Source: Phlebopus portentosus | Taxonomy: Eukaryota > Basidiomycota > Agaricomycetes > Boletales > Boletinellaceae | DNA length: 64,000 bases | Assembly (NCBI GenBank): GCA_037892935.1 | Contig: JAYXKI010000001.1 | Span: 1,116,001 to 1,180,000 of the forward strand | Direction of reading: 5' to 3' | Part shown: positions 35,214-44,511 of the stretch, one piece after another | How positions within the stretch are numbered: the stretch's first letter is position 1 | How the letters are laid out: every line of letters begins with the position of its first letter | Translations under genes and position numbers: made by a program | The notes under the pieces: generated by a model | Databases searched by the model: none | What the model was told of the DNA's origin: nothing | The model's input: the letters and a program-made list of their open reading frames with translations, nothing else

Positions 35214-37150
35214 ATGGAAACAGTGTGGAAACCCACTCTCAACCCTTCTGAGATGACTGAAGAAATGCTTCAGGACTTACAGTCGTTTCGCGCACCAGAA
35301 CAACCGGGCGCTCCTCGTCGTGGCCGTGAGGCAGGATGGGGAGTCGCAGAAGACATACAACCCTCGGGTTTTCCTTATCATAACACTCGCTCCCGTAGCG
35401 GCAGACGTCCAGGTGCAACCTTGATGCCGCCGCCGCCGCCTCCTACTCTCCCAGACAAGAAACCCGCCTTTCGTGTTAAGCAGACAGCTAGTGTCGCCGG
35501 ATTATCTGACACACAGGCTGGAAAGCGCAAGGCACGGTCTCGTTCTGCCTCAGTACCGCGCCAACGCGCGAACTGGGCTGAAGAGATGGACGAGATGGAC
35601 ATGATGGACACTCTGGCCCCATACACCGCCGAGGAGGCAAAACCTGTCAACGAAGCGTTTCACGACGAGTGGAACACAGCACTTACACGTTGCATTGACA
35701 TGCTTATGGGTCGTGTTTCTCCACCTCGCGACAAATCACCCTCTCCCACGATTCCCGATACACCATCGGGTTTTGAGGACCTTTACACCAAAGCGCGTGC
35801 GATGGGAGGAGCTGCGGGTATAATCTTTCGTTTGATTGACAATATCGAACAGAAATCCGATCCTGATATGAAGGACGACATGTTCAATGTTACTCGCCTG
35901 AGATACGAATTCGAAACGGGCGTACAAAACACATACGGCTTTATTTCGTCGCAATGGTGCGACGGACACACATCAGCGTCGTACCGGATCCCGGAATCGT
36001 ACTATCAACCGGAGACCACAGGCATCCAACAAGCTGTTGAGAGCCTCGCGGCGTCGGTCAATGAGAACATGCAGACGATGATCAAGCGCATCGCCACGTT
36101 GGAAACACAAGTACAAGGAGAATCACGTGGACGAACACTCGCTGACTCGATACACGCACCGGATACGGCACAACGATCGTCTTCCCCACAAAAGGCGAAC
36201 AAGAGACAGCGTGGAAATAAGAATCAGAACAAAGCTGAAGATAAGCCAACCGACACGCAGATCAATAGACCGACGGAACCGGATTATCCGGGACCCAAGT
36301 CTTCTGATCAGCAGAAGTCGTATGCGAAGGCAGCGTCTAATGCTAATACGGTGCAGAACCAGAACAGTGGATGGAAGACTGTTCAGAAGAAGAACACAGG
36401 TACTACCGGACCGAAACGCGATGTACGCACATCGGTGAATTTACAAATCGCCAGACGCAACAAGGTTCAGCACCACCTCGTCTTTGAGGTTAATCCTTTG
36501 CCAGCGGATAATTTACGTACACAGGTCATGACGTACGCTAAGGTTCGCGAAATCTTTAAGGCACACAACCTTAAATCGTCGACCTTACGCGCAGCGCACT
36601 GGAACCAACGGAATAAATTGGTCGTCGATGTAGACACTTCCTTGGACAAGACAAATGTCGCCAACCTGCTCATGCAGAGCATACAGCAGACATATCAAGC
36701 GACCGTCAACAACCACACCGCTGTAGAAGGATTCCAGATTCTTATACCGGCAATACCTATATACGATCACGTTCATCAGGTCCCGTTCACCCTGGAGACA
36801 TTGAAGAACGAACTACACGAGATGAATGCAGTCTTTGAAGAACACCCGATTGTAACACCTCCCAGATACTTGGCGACCCCAACCCGTATGCAGGAGCTGT
36901 TGAAAGACGTCAACTCACGCTGCCCCATCATCGTAACAGTAGGCAAACCAATGTCCGCTTACAACGACTTCTTCGTCGCGAACCGTAGACTTATCCATTT
37001 TTACGGTTTACAACGACACGTAGAGGAACCACGTCCACGTCGCCGCATTCCGCAGTGCGAAAACTGCTGGGCGTACTACCACACCAAGTCTGAATGCACA
37101 CGCAGGCCACGTTGCCTGAAATGTGGCATGAACACACACACGATTGAATC
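35214..37150 (+). mobile_element. LINE copy 3, truncated at the chromovirus LTR
   Basis: Third head-to-tail unit, nearly identical to copy 2 over its length. It stops inside the second zinc knuckle of ORF1 (NTHTIES) where the LTR (TGTTAGGACC) begins at 37151. All of ORF2 is absent from this side, and it is not resumed on the other side of the LTR element. Confidence 0.92.
35214..37150 (+). pseudogene. LINE ORF1, copy 3, 3'-truncated by the LTR
   Basis: Identical to copy 2 apart from a few substitutions (for example TPET to TLET near 36792). The frame runs into LTR sequence after IES and would end at a TAG near 37250, adding 33 foreign residues. It lacks the last two zinc knuckles. Confidence 0.9.
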
Positions 37151-38755
37151 TGTTAGGACCAGCGTTTTCGGACGAGGTGGTCAGTCCGAACGCACCGGAA
37201 CAAGTCCCTGCTTCCTCCTTCTGACAATGTATAATTGGAGAGTAGAGTAGCGAAGGTTAGATGTACTACTAAGAAGCGAGCTATAGGCTCAAGCTTGACC
37301 CAGCAGTAGAGCAGAGGTTCAATCAAAGGGGTACAGTTATGATTGAAGGTACAAAATAATTTTGCTGAGGGACAACACCCCGCTCAGCTGGCGCCTTAAA
37401 TAAAGTTTCTACTGAATACTACCGACTACCAAATACTACCGACCATGCCTCGCCATTGGTCAGGACAATGTGTTTCAGCTGGTGTCACTACTACTTTCTT
37501 CAGTCGGTAGTACCACTGACAACTCTGGTGGTGCTACCGAAACTCCTGGTTGCACCACCAACTACTTCCTTCCCTATTAGGCAGGCCCTAATTTCCTTCC
37601 GTTCCGAAGAAGCTTTCCCCAGGCTTCTATCGATCTCCGTTCCTATCACATGTTAATCCTTAACGCCAATCCTCCCACGAGAGACTTCTTCCATGTGCCG
37701 CGATCTCGCTTCGCCGGCGCTCCGTTACTCCGGCCGAGCTTCTGCCGTTAGTCTTCCATCATGGGGCTGACCGTTATCTCAGGATTTGGGATCGGCAACC
37801 CCTGCCGATCATCGGAGATTAACCTTGGCGGCTGTGTAAATTTAGCAGACACTCTTCTGTGCCTGGCCGCGATATCGATGTCGGTGAATTGTAGTCCGGT
37901 TCCCGACGTTAACCTGTATCTTCGTCCCAGGTGATTCGTCGCGCGCCATTCGTCGACTGTAATAACCCCTTCTTCCGATCGTTCCCATGCTTCTAGCATT
38001 CGATCCGTTGCTTCTTCGATAAGACTTTCGACGTCCGATGGCGCACGATAATAGATTGGCCAATCGACTTCCACTGCAGTGTTTCGACACAAGGTCTGGT
38101 GACGATGCTGATTGATCCAAGCTCTCACGCCAACCTTCAGTGCATAGATATCCCTATCGCCGAGCCATACAGATACCTCGTGGTCGTATGCGCTCATTCC
38201 GCGGTTCGGTAATGGTTGGTCAAACGTTCGTTCCGAGGGTCCGGGTTTATGCCGAATCTTGACATCGGCTCCTTCCCTAGTTACTAAGCGCTCCACAAAG
38301 TTCTTGAGGAGCCACTCCGAAAGAACCCAACTCCTTTGGTATGCCAAATAGCAGTTTGTACAGACCAGGCTTTCATGAACAAAGCGTCTGGTTGCACTAT
38401 GTCGATATCGTCTCTTCTGCAGGAGTTCCACATATCTTGCGATGTTCCGTTCTTCCATGTCCACGTAGCTTCGCTCGGGTGGAGGAGTATGTCCAATATG
38501 CATTCCAGCTAGTCCTTGCTGTAAATCGTATGGATCCTCCCTTTCGTCGCGTTCGTCCTCGTAATATCGTCGATCGGGTTCCTCTTGAATATATTCCACA
38601 GCGACCTCCCCAGGTCCTTGCTGTACTAGTGGGCGAGAATCGCCTCCACTATTCTGTCCTTGAAGCCTTTCGAAATGCTCTGGATTGGGCTGCATAATTC
38701 GGTGTGTAAAGCGTCTGATACCACGCCGCATTGTATATCCACAATTTTCGTAACA
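37151..38755 (-). repeat. 3' LTR of the chromovirus
   Basis: 1,605 bp, with ends forming the short inverted repeat TGTTA/TAACA. It is preceded on the minus strand by a purine tract. The U3 half is filled by a 327-codon ORF. Closer to R the minus strand carries a TATA-like tttatttaagg (near 37395-37405) beside short repeats of the type taccgacta/tactaccgacca (37429-37445). It is unusually long for a fungal gypsy LTR. Confidence 0.92.
37748..38731 (-). CDS. ORF inside LTR U3 (327 aa), unrecognised; 3' LTR copy
   Basis: An intact ORF starts 24 bases inside the LTR (MRRGIRRFTHRIMQPNPEHF) and ends SPMMED-stop. The protein is hydrophilic. An N-terminal low-complexity acidic/arginine stretch (YYEDERDEREDPYD) precedes a denser part with CTNCYLAYQRSWVLSEWLL, SAYDHEVSVWLGDRDIYALK and AWERSEEGVITVDEWRA. 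I recognise no domain. Both LTR copies keep it open with only two amino-acid differences noticed (R/C and S/L). Because U3 of the 3' LTR is transcribed as part of the genomic RNA, it occupies the position of a 3' accessory gene (compare MMTV sag or lentiviral nef by position only). Confidence 0.6.
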   Translation of the reverse strand: MRRGIRRFTHRIMQPNPEHFERLQGQNSGGDSRPLVQQGPGEVAVEYIQEEPDRRYYEDERDEREDPYDLQQGLAGMHIGHTPPPERSYVDMEERNIARYVELLQKRRYRHSATRRFVHESLVCTNCYLAYQRSWVLSEWLLKNFVERLVTREGADVKIRHKPGPSERTFDQPLPNRGMSAYDHEVSVWLGDRDIYALKVGVRAWINQHRHQTLCRNTAVEVDWPIYYRAPSDVESLIEEATDRMLEAWERSEEGVITVDEWRATNHLGRRYRLTSGTGLQFTDIDIAARHRRVSAKFTQPPRLISDDRQGLPIPNPEITVSPMMED

Positions 38756-38770
38756 TTCCTCCCCTTAAGA
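38756..38770 (-). promoter_or_regulatory. Polypurine tract of the chromovirus
   Basis: On the minus strand the sequence immediately before the 3' LTR is cttaaggggaggaa followed by TGTTACG. This is an uninterrupted purine run abutting the LTR, as expected for plus-strand priming. Confidence 0.75.
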
Positions 38771-38880
38771 TCCACTTCGGACTGCAAGGAGAGTGTGGAT
38801 CCCTTAATTGTGGTAGCCATAATCTTGCTGTTTCGTATTGTTGCTTCCTAGACCAGATCCTCCAGAGTCCTCCACTCATT

Positions 38881-39219
38881 ATTGAGCATGTGACCTGACG
38901 CACAACCCGTCCGAACAAAAGTGCGGCAGTCATGTGACTTAAATACTTCCTGTTTGGATGAGAGGGTGGCAATCACGTGATTGACGCTCAACCTGTTCTC
39001 AGAGAAAGGCGGCGGTCACGTGACATTTGCTCAATAATTCAAAGCCTCGCTGAGTGTCGGCTTCCAACATACTAGATGCTTCCCAACATGCTAGGAATAG
39101 TTTAACGACTTATTCAGGTCAAATACGACCTCGATTAGTGTCGGTCCTAACTTACAAGGTACGTCCCAGTACGCTTGGAATAGTTTAACGACTTGTTCAG
39201 GTCAAATAAATAGGCCTTC
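38881..39219. repeat. Spacer between chromodomain ORF and 3' LTR with direct repeats and CACGTG/CATGTG sites
   Basis: A 32 bp direct repeat (ggaatagtttaacgactt at 39094-39125 and 39177-39208, one mismatch) lies just downstream of the coding region. Four E-box-like hexamers lie nearer the LTR: catgtg near 38887 and 38931, cacgtg at 38974-38979, and the 10 bp palindrome gtcacgtgac at 39015-39024. No ORF is seen. Confidence 0.6.
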
Positions 39220-40086
39220 CTAAGCCTCGCTGTACTCACTATCCGAGGAGTCAGCCCAAAACCAATCCTTGTATGAAGGATCCCCTTTCTCTTCTGGCAG
39301 ATCCCATCTGCGAACCGGCAGCGCTTTGTTTCGAGTGAATGGCCTTTTCGCGGCTCTCCAATGACGCTTGTGCCATTCCGGATAACCGAAATCCCGCTGC
39401 TTGATACCTGTCTTGCTCTGGTATCTTCTTCTCTTGATTACCCTCTGAGCTACGGACTCTCCCAGTGCCGTCCTCAGGAACTCGTCATCTTCTTTCTTGA
39501 TGTCGATTACTCTCTGCGTAGAGTCTATGATATCCGCGATCTTCTTTCTAGAGGGAAGATCTATCGTGTCCGGCCAACGATTCCTCTCGTGATACTCTCG
39601 CAATTTCTCTGGGGCATTGCGCAGCCCTTCCACAGGTTCCCAGGTATTCTCTTCCTCCGGGTAGCCGAGCCATTTAACCTGATACTCCCATCTTCCGTGC
39701 CTTTTCCTCATGTCCCGGATCGCTTCAACCTCGTATTCGGTTTCTCCAGCGATAACTTCTGGTGGTGGTCTTGTTCTCTGTGCCGGATCTTTCCTTTCTC
39801 GATAGGGAATTAATAGTCCTGCGTAGAACACCGGGTGGATCCTCAACTCCTTCGGGAGATCCAACTCGTAGTTGACTAGCCCATGCTTCGCGATAATTTG
39901 ATAAGGTCCCAGGTTTCTATCCCCTAGCTTCCTTGTGGGAACCAGCAAGGTTAGATTCCGACCATCTAACATAACTTTATCGCCAACTTCGAATGACGGC
40001 ATTGGGCCCCGGTGTCTATCTGCAAATCTTTTCATCGCGTCTCGTGCCTTCTCCAGCGCCTTCGTTGCTTCTTCTTGATTCTTCTT
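39220..40086 (-). CDS. Integrase C-terminus and chromodomain of the chromovirus (downstream of an in-frame TGA)
   Basis: Same reading frame as pol, separated from it only by a TGA at 40087-40089. Reading through gives KKNQEEATKALEKARDAMKR and the GPY/F-like integrase tail (FEVGDKVMLDGRNL, KLGDRNLGPYQIIAKHG, HPVFYAGLLIPY). A chromodomain follows (EYEVEAIRDMRKRHGRWEYQ, VKWLGYPEEENTWEPVEGL). In chromoviruses this region reads histone marks and steers integration. The first ATG in this piece is at 40035. The piece makes sense only as part of the polyprotein, so the TGA is either a recent nonsense change (a CGA to TGA transition would explain it) or a readthrough stop. Confidence 0.9.
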   Translation of the reverse strand, partial: KKNQEEATKALEKARDAMKRFADRHRGPMPSFEVGDKVMLDGRNLTLLVPTRKLGDRNLGPYQIIAKHGLVNYELDLPKELRIHPVFYAGLLIPYRERKDPAQRTRPPPEVIAGETEYEVEAIRDMRKRHGRWEYQVKWLGYPEEENTWEPVEGLRNAPEKLREYHERNRWPDTIDLPSRKKIADIIDSTQRVIDIKKEDDEFLRTALGESVAQRVIKRRRYQSKTGIKQRDFGYPEWHKRHWRAAKRPFTRNKALPVRRWDLPEEKGDPSYKDWFWADSSDSEYSEA

Positions 40087-43000
40087 TCACATAGCCACAT
40101 AGTCCTGAGTTCCTCGGATCGGAAGCTTGAATCCTAATTCCGGCTGAAATCCGTATACCAATTCAAACGGTGTCTTGCTAGTGCTAGAGTGAGAGCGACT
40201 GTTGTAAGCGAATTCTGCCATAGGCAGATGTTCGTCCCAATCGTCCTGTTGCAAGCTGGAATAGCAACGTAACAGCTGTTCCATTTCTTGATTTACTCGC
40301 TCTGTTTGACCATCTGTTTGTGGATGATACGCCGTACTAAGCTTCGTTTCGATCCCGAGGGCCTGGTTCACCTGTTCTGTGAACCGGCTAGCGAATTGAG
40401 GTCCCCTGTCGCTGATCACTGTCTTCGGAGTCCCGACCTTACTGTAGACATAATTGATCATTAAGTCCGCAGTGGTCTTCGAGTTTGCATTTACTGTAGT
40501 AGGTATAAAAGTTCCCATTTTAGAGAACCTGTCTACCACCACTAGTATTGCATTGTTTCCTTTGCTCGTTGTTGGAAGTCCGGTGACATAGTCCATAGTA
40601 ATCTCTTCGTAGGGCCTTGTCGCTATCTGCAATGGTTGCAGCGGTGGTTGCGTCTTTCCTCGTCGCGCTTTCGTCCTTTGGCACACGTCGCATGTGCGCA
40701 CATATTCTTCGACCCATTCCCTCATCTTCGGCCACCAAACTCTTCTTTCCAGTTTGTCTATAGTCTTCTGTAACCCCGGGTGTCCTGACGCCGGTGCGTC
40801 ATGGCACTGTCGTACAATTTCCTTCTTAACTTCTTCATCTGGTGGGATAACCAATTTATCATCCTTCCACCAATATCCTTCTTCGAACGTTCCGATTGCT
40901 GGCTCTTTGGATCGTTCATAGGCGTCTCGAATCTTCTCTCCCAGTTCTGGACCCCCTGTAAGCTCAAATACCCGTACTGTGCGCATGGGCAGGTCCGATG
41001 TTCTGAACAGTTGCGGAGGAAGTAGGACTTGTTCTGGCTGGTCCTCTTGGCCCTGCTCGTAGTCTGGCCTTCTTGATAATGCGTCTGCTCGTGAATTCTT
41101 GGTTCCCGGTCGATACTCGATTCGAAATCGAAATCTGCTGAGAAATGTCACCCATCTTGCTTGGCGGCCACTTAGCTTCCTAGCTCCCATAAAATATCGA
41201 AGGTTCGCTTGGTCGCTAACCACTCGAATCTCATGTTTCGCTCCTTCCAGGTGGTGCCTCCAGTTGCTCAAGGCCTTGACAATCGCTAGTAATTCCTTGT
41301 CCATTACTGGATAGTTATTCTCGGCATCTCGATAGGTGTTCGACCAATATCCAATGGGGTGCAAAATTTCATCGTCCCCGAGCTGCGAGAGCACGGCTCC
41401 CATCGCAAAGTTTGACGCGTCGGTTTCCAGCACAAATTGCTTCTCGTGATCCGGTCGTACTAGCATTGGCGCAGTGGTGAAAGCTTCTTTGAGTTTCCTA
41501 AAGCTTTTCTGTTGTCGTTCTCCCCAGGTAAATGTCTTCTTGCCAGACATAAGTTCCGTAAGTGGCCTAGCAATCTTGGCGAAGCCTTCGATAAATTTCC
41601 GGTAAAAGTTTGCAAAACCGATAAACTTTCGAATGTCTCGCTTGCTTGACAAATCTGGCCATTCTTGAACTGCTTTTACCTTGTAGGGATCCATCTGCAT
41701 GCCCGACTGGTTAACCACAAATCCTAAATAGTCGAGTTCCTTCTTTCCGAAGTAGCACTTCTCTGGCTTGCAGAAGAAGTCTGCTTCCCTTAGCCTGCGC
41801 AATACCTCTGCTAGCAGGTCCCAATGTTCCTGTTCCGTTTCCGCATAAACTATAATATCATCCAGATAAATGAGTATGCCCTGCCCAATCATGTCCTGAA
41901 AGAGCTCGTTCATTGCACGTTGGAATACCGCAGGTGCATTCATTAATCCGAACTGCATTACCATCGGCTGGTATACTCCCATGTGAGTCCTGAAGGCGGC
42001 ATACTTCTCGTGCCCAGGGTGTATTCGAATGTTGTTATACCCACTTCGCAAATCCAGTGTAGAGAACCATTTGGCGTGCGCAAGATCGTCCGGGAGCATA
42101 TGTAACAGAGGCATCGGTTGGTGGTCTGGAATGACCACCGCATTCAGGCCTCTATAGTCGATAACAATCCTATACTCCGGCTTGCCATCCTTCCCTATTG
42201 TCTTCTTGGCTATGACAAATACTGGTGCGCAAGTGTTCGCCTTTTCTTCAGCTGGTACTCGGTTTCCTACAACACGAATCCATCCCTTCTTCAGATCCTC
42301 GCGAATCCATTCTTCTACCACTCGCTTTTCAGCAGGAGCGAGTGGATATACTGGTCCAGGTTTCGGGAGCTCTGCTCCTGGTAGGAGCTCGATCTTCATG
42401 TCCCATTGTCCCGACTTCGGCAGCCGTTTGGCGGTGTCCTTGTCGAACCTATCCCTGAACTCCCATATTTGTTTTGGAAGAACTTCTTCGAGAGATTTGT
42501 CGCCAGCAGAGTCTGCCATCCTTTCATCGAGTGCTTTCTCCTGCGCATATTTTTGAGCTATGCTGTTATACTTGAGAAGGCGTTCTCTCCGTGATGCGAC
42601 TTGTCGATGTTCTAGGCGGCGGATCCAGTGAGGAGGCTTGGGTGGCCTTCCTCTTCGAGAGGTGTCCTCTGCTTCCCCTGAGGTAGCAGGCTTGTGCGAT
42701 CCTAGGATACCCTTGAACTCCGTCTTAGATCCAGCTCTTCTCTCTAGCACTTTTCCTTCCACTTTGGGCGGCTGCATGACCGAGTCAACAGGTGTGCGCC
42801 ATCGGCGCCTCTTCTGCCCCTGCGAGAGCCCCTGCTCCATCGCGGCATAATTCGAAATGAACCTGTTACCTTTACCGTTTGTTTTCCCTGTCGGAGCAGG
42901 GCCCTGCATTTGGTTCTTAAACCGTGGTCTTCGCGGGCGCACTTGAGCTCCCGAAGCTAGCCTACTTGATAATTGCGGTGTACTAACTTCGGCCCTGTGC

Positions 43001-44511
43001 CAATTGAGTGGGACTACCCTCCCTTTGGGGTGGACCACTTTCCTAGACACTAGCCTACCCTTGAACGGCGTCTCATGTCTAGTCACTCCTCGGTCTCTCA
43101 TAGGAGGAGATCTCGCTAGGTGGCCGAACCTAGTACGCTTCGTAGCTTTAGTTCTACGGCGCTCTTGACCCGCAGTACTCCTGCTTGTACCGCTGCTTCG
43201 TGTGGTGAAGCTTACCGACTGCTTCTGCACTGCCAGGGTTGAGTCATTTTGGCCCTCGTGCACGGATGGAGGAGTCCACTCCACCCTAATACTCCTTATG
43301 ACAGGGTTTGATTCTGTACCACTTCCTCCACTCTTCTGTCGTCGTACCCTGAGCGGATCTGCTGTATAGTGCCCCGGTTTTCCTCCCTTCGGCGGTACAC
43401 TAGGCTTCTTCCTTCTAGCTGTATCAGATCCCTCGGCATCGACCGTCATTTGCGCATGTATTTCTTCTCGCACTCTTGCCTGTGCTTCCGAAGTTGTTGG
43501 CGACGCTGCCATTCCGACGTTCTCCTGTATCGCCAATAATTGAAGTCGTGCCGCATACATGCTGCCATACTCGTTGAAGAGTTCATCTTTACTTGCGCCC
43601 CTGTCCATGTCTCTGACCATGGTGCGGTAGACCGTGTTATCCGCATCTTCAAGGCTGTCGAAGTCATGCCAAGTCTGTTCGTCCTTAGTGATTTGGCACT
43701 TGTCCCCAAACCAGAAGAATTTCCAGCTTCCTTCCTGTTTGATGAAGGAAAGCTCCGGTGGTTTGTGCATGACTTCGTCGAACATGACAAGCGGCTTTGT
43801 CGGTTCCCTTTCTTTTCCTTTATCTGGTGGTACGATCGTAGGTTCTTCTTCTATGTCTTCTTTCTCGGTTTCTAGTCCTGTTTCGCTGTCGCTGTGGTAG
43901 TAGACCCTAGTTTCCCAAGCTTCTTCCTTTTCATCATCGTCATCCCACTCAGGTGGAATGTAGTCTGGAGTTCTTCGCCATCTTCTGCGTTTTCGGAGTT
44001 TCCTTGGGGCTAGGATTAACTGTATGGAACGCAATCGTGCCGTCCCATTAAAAGCAATTTCCTTCCCGCCTTTGCGAAGAATCCCCTTTGTCCAGTCGAT
44101 GGTTGGCTTATGCTGTTCAAGCCAATCATTTCCTATGAGAAACTTGTCTTCGTGTGTATCAACCACTGCGATGTCCATTAAACCTCTTGTAATCCCTGTG
44201 TCCACTATTGCTCTGACGTTCCGAGTCCATCCACCATGATTAATCGATCCATCGGCATTCCGGATGGTATAATTACCTTCTGCAGGCACTGTTCTCAGCC
44301 CTAGGCTCTGTACAACCATGGGGCTAATAGTAGTGATCGCAGATCCGGAGTCAATCATAGCCGAGAGATTAACCTTTTTCTGTCCCTGAATGACGTCAAT
44401 GGGTATAGTAGGATGGTTGGAGTTTGGTCTAGCAATAGTCCATCGGCGCTTTATCTCTTGTGTGTCCTTCGAGCCCTCGCCAGTGTCCGATGTCGACTGG
44501 CGGCCCTTCAA
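40087..44511 (-). CDS. pol: Chromovirus pol: protease, reverse transcriptase, RNase H, integrase core
   Basis: An open frame of about 1,474 codons. The aspartic protease site is MIDSGSAITT (residues 52-61). A long linker follows. The RT has YRIVIDYRGLNAVV, FSTLDLRSGYNNIRIHP, VMQFGLMNAPAVFQRAM and the YLDD box near residue 882. The RNase H part includes VLETDASNFAMGAVL and DKELLAIVKAL. The integrase carries a zinc region (CHDAPASGHPGL...CDVCQRTK) and the catalytic D, D and E within ITMDYVTG, VISDRGPQF and TDGQTERVNQEM. The frame has no ATG at its start; it overlaps the gag end in the -1 frame, so it is made as gag-pol. It ends at the in-frame TGA before the chromodomain. Confidence 0.95.
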   Translation of the reverse strand: MKGRQSTSDTGEGSKDTQEIKRRWTIARPNSNHPTIPIDVIQGQKKVNLSAMIDSGSAITTISPMVVQSLGLRTVPAEGNYTIRNADGSINHGGWTRNVRAIVDTGITRGLMDIAVVDTHEDKFLIGNDWLEQHKPTIDWTKGILRKGGKEIAFNGTARLRSIQLILAPRKLRKRRRWRRTPDYIPPEWDDDDEKEEAWETRVYYHSDSETGLETEKEDIEEEPTIVPPDKGKEREPTKPLVMFDEVMHKPPELSFIKQEGSWKFFWFGDKCQITKDEQTWHDFDSLEDADNTVYRTMVRDMDRGASKDELFNEYGSMYAARLQLLAIQENVGMAASPTTSEAQARVREEIHAQMTVDAEGSDTARRKKPSVPPKGGKPGHYTADPLRVRRQKSGGSGTESNPVIRSIRVEWTPPSVHEGQNDSTLAVQKQSVSFTTRSSGTSRSTAGQERRRTKATKRTRFGHLARSPPMRDRGVTRHETPFKGRLVSRKVVHPKGRVVPLNWHRAEVSTPQLSSRLASGAQVRPRRPRFKNQMQGPAPTGKTNGKGNRFISNYAAMEQGLSQGQKRRRWRTPVDSVMQPPKVEGKVLERRAGSKTEFKGILGSHKPATSGEAEDTSRRGRPPKPPHWIRRLEHRQVASRRERLLKYNSIAQKYAQEKALDERMADSAGDKSLEEVLPKQIWEFRDRFDKDTAKRLPKSGQWDMKIELLPGAELPKPGPVYPLAPAEKRVVEEWIREDLKKGWIRVVGNRVPAEEKANTCAPVFVIAKKTIGKDGKPEYRIVIDYRGLNAVVIPDHQPMPLLHMLPDDLAHAKWFSTLDLRSGYNNIRIHPGHEKYAAFRTHMGVYQPMVMQFGLMNAPAVFQRAMNELFQDMIGQGILIYLDDIIVYAETEQEHWDLLAEVLRRLREADFFCKPEKCYFGKKELDYLGFVVNQSGMQMDPYKVKAVQEWPDLSSKRDIRKFIGFANFYRKFIEGFAKIARPLTELMSGKKTFTWGERQQKSFRKLKEAFTTAPMLVRPDHEKQFVLETDASNFAMGAVLSQLGDDEILHPIGYWSNTYRDAENNYPVMDKELLAIVKALSNWRHHLEGAKHEIRVVSDQANLRYFMGARKLSGRQARWVTFLSRFRFRIEYRPGTKNSRADALSRRPDYEQGQEDQPEQVLLPPQLFRTSDLPMRTVRVFELTGGPELGEKIRDAYERSKEPAIGTFEEGYWWKDDKLVIPPDEEVKKEIVRQCHDAPASGHPGLQKTIDKLERRVWWPKMREWVEEYVRTCDVCQRTKARRGKTQPPLQPLQIATRPYEEITMDYVTGLPTTSKGNNAILVVVDRFSKMGTFIPTTVNANSKTTADLMINYVYSKVGTPKTVISDRGPQFASRFTEQVNQALGIETKLSTAYHPQTDGQTERVNQEMEQLLRCYSSLQQDDWDEHLPMAEFAYNSRSHSSTSKTPFELVYGFQPELGFKLPIRGTQDYVAM

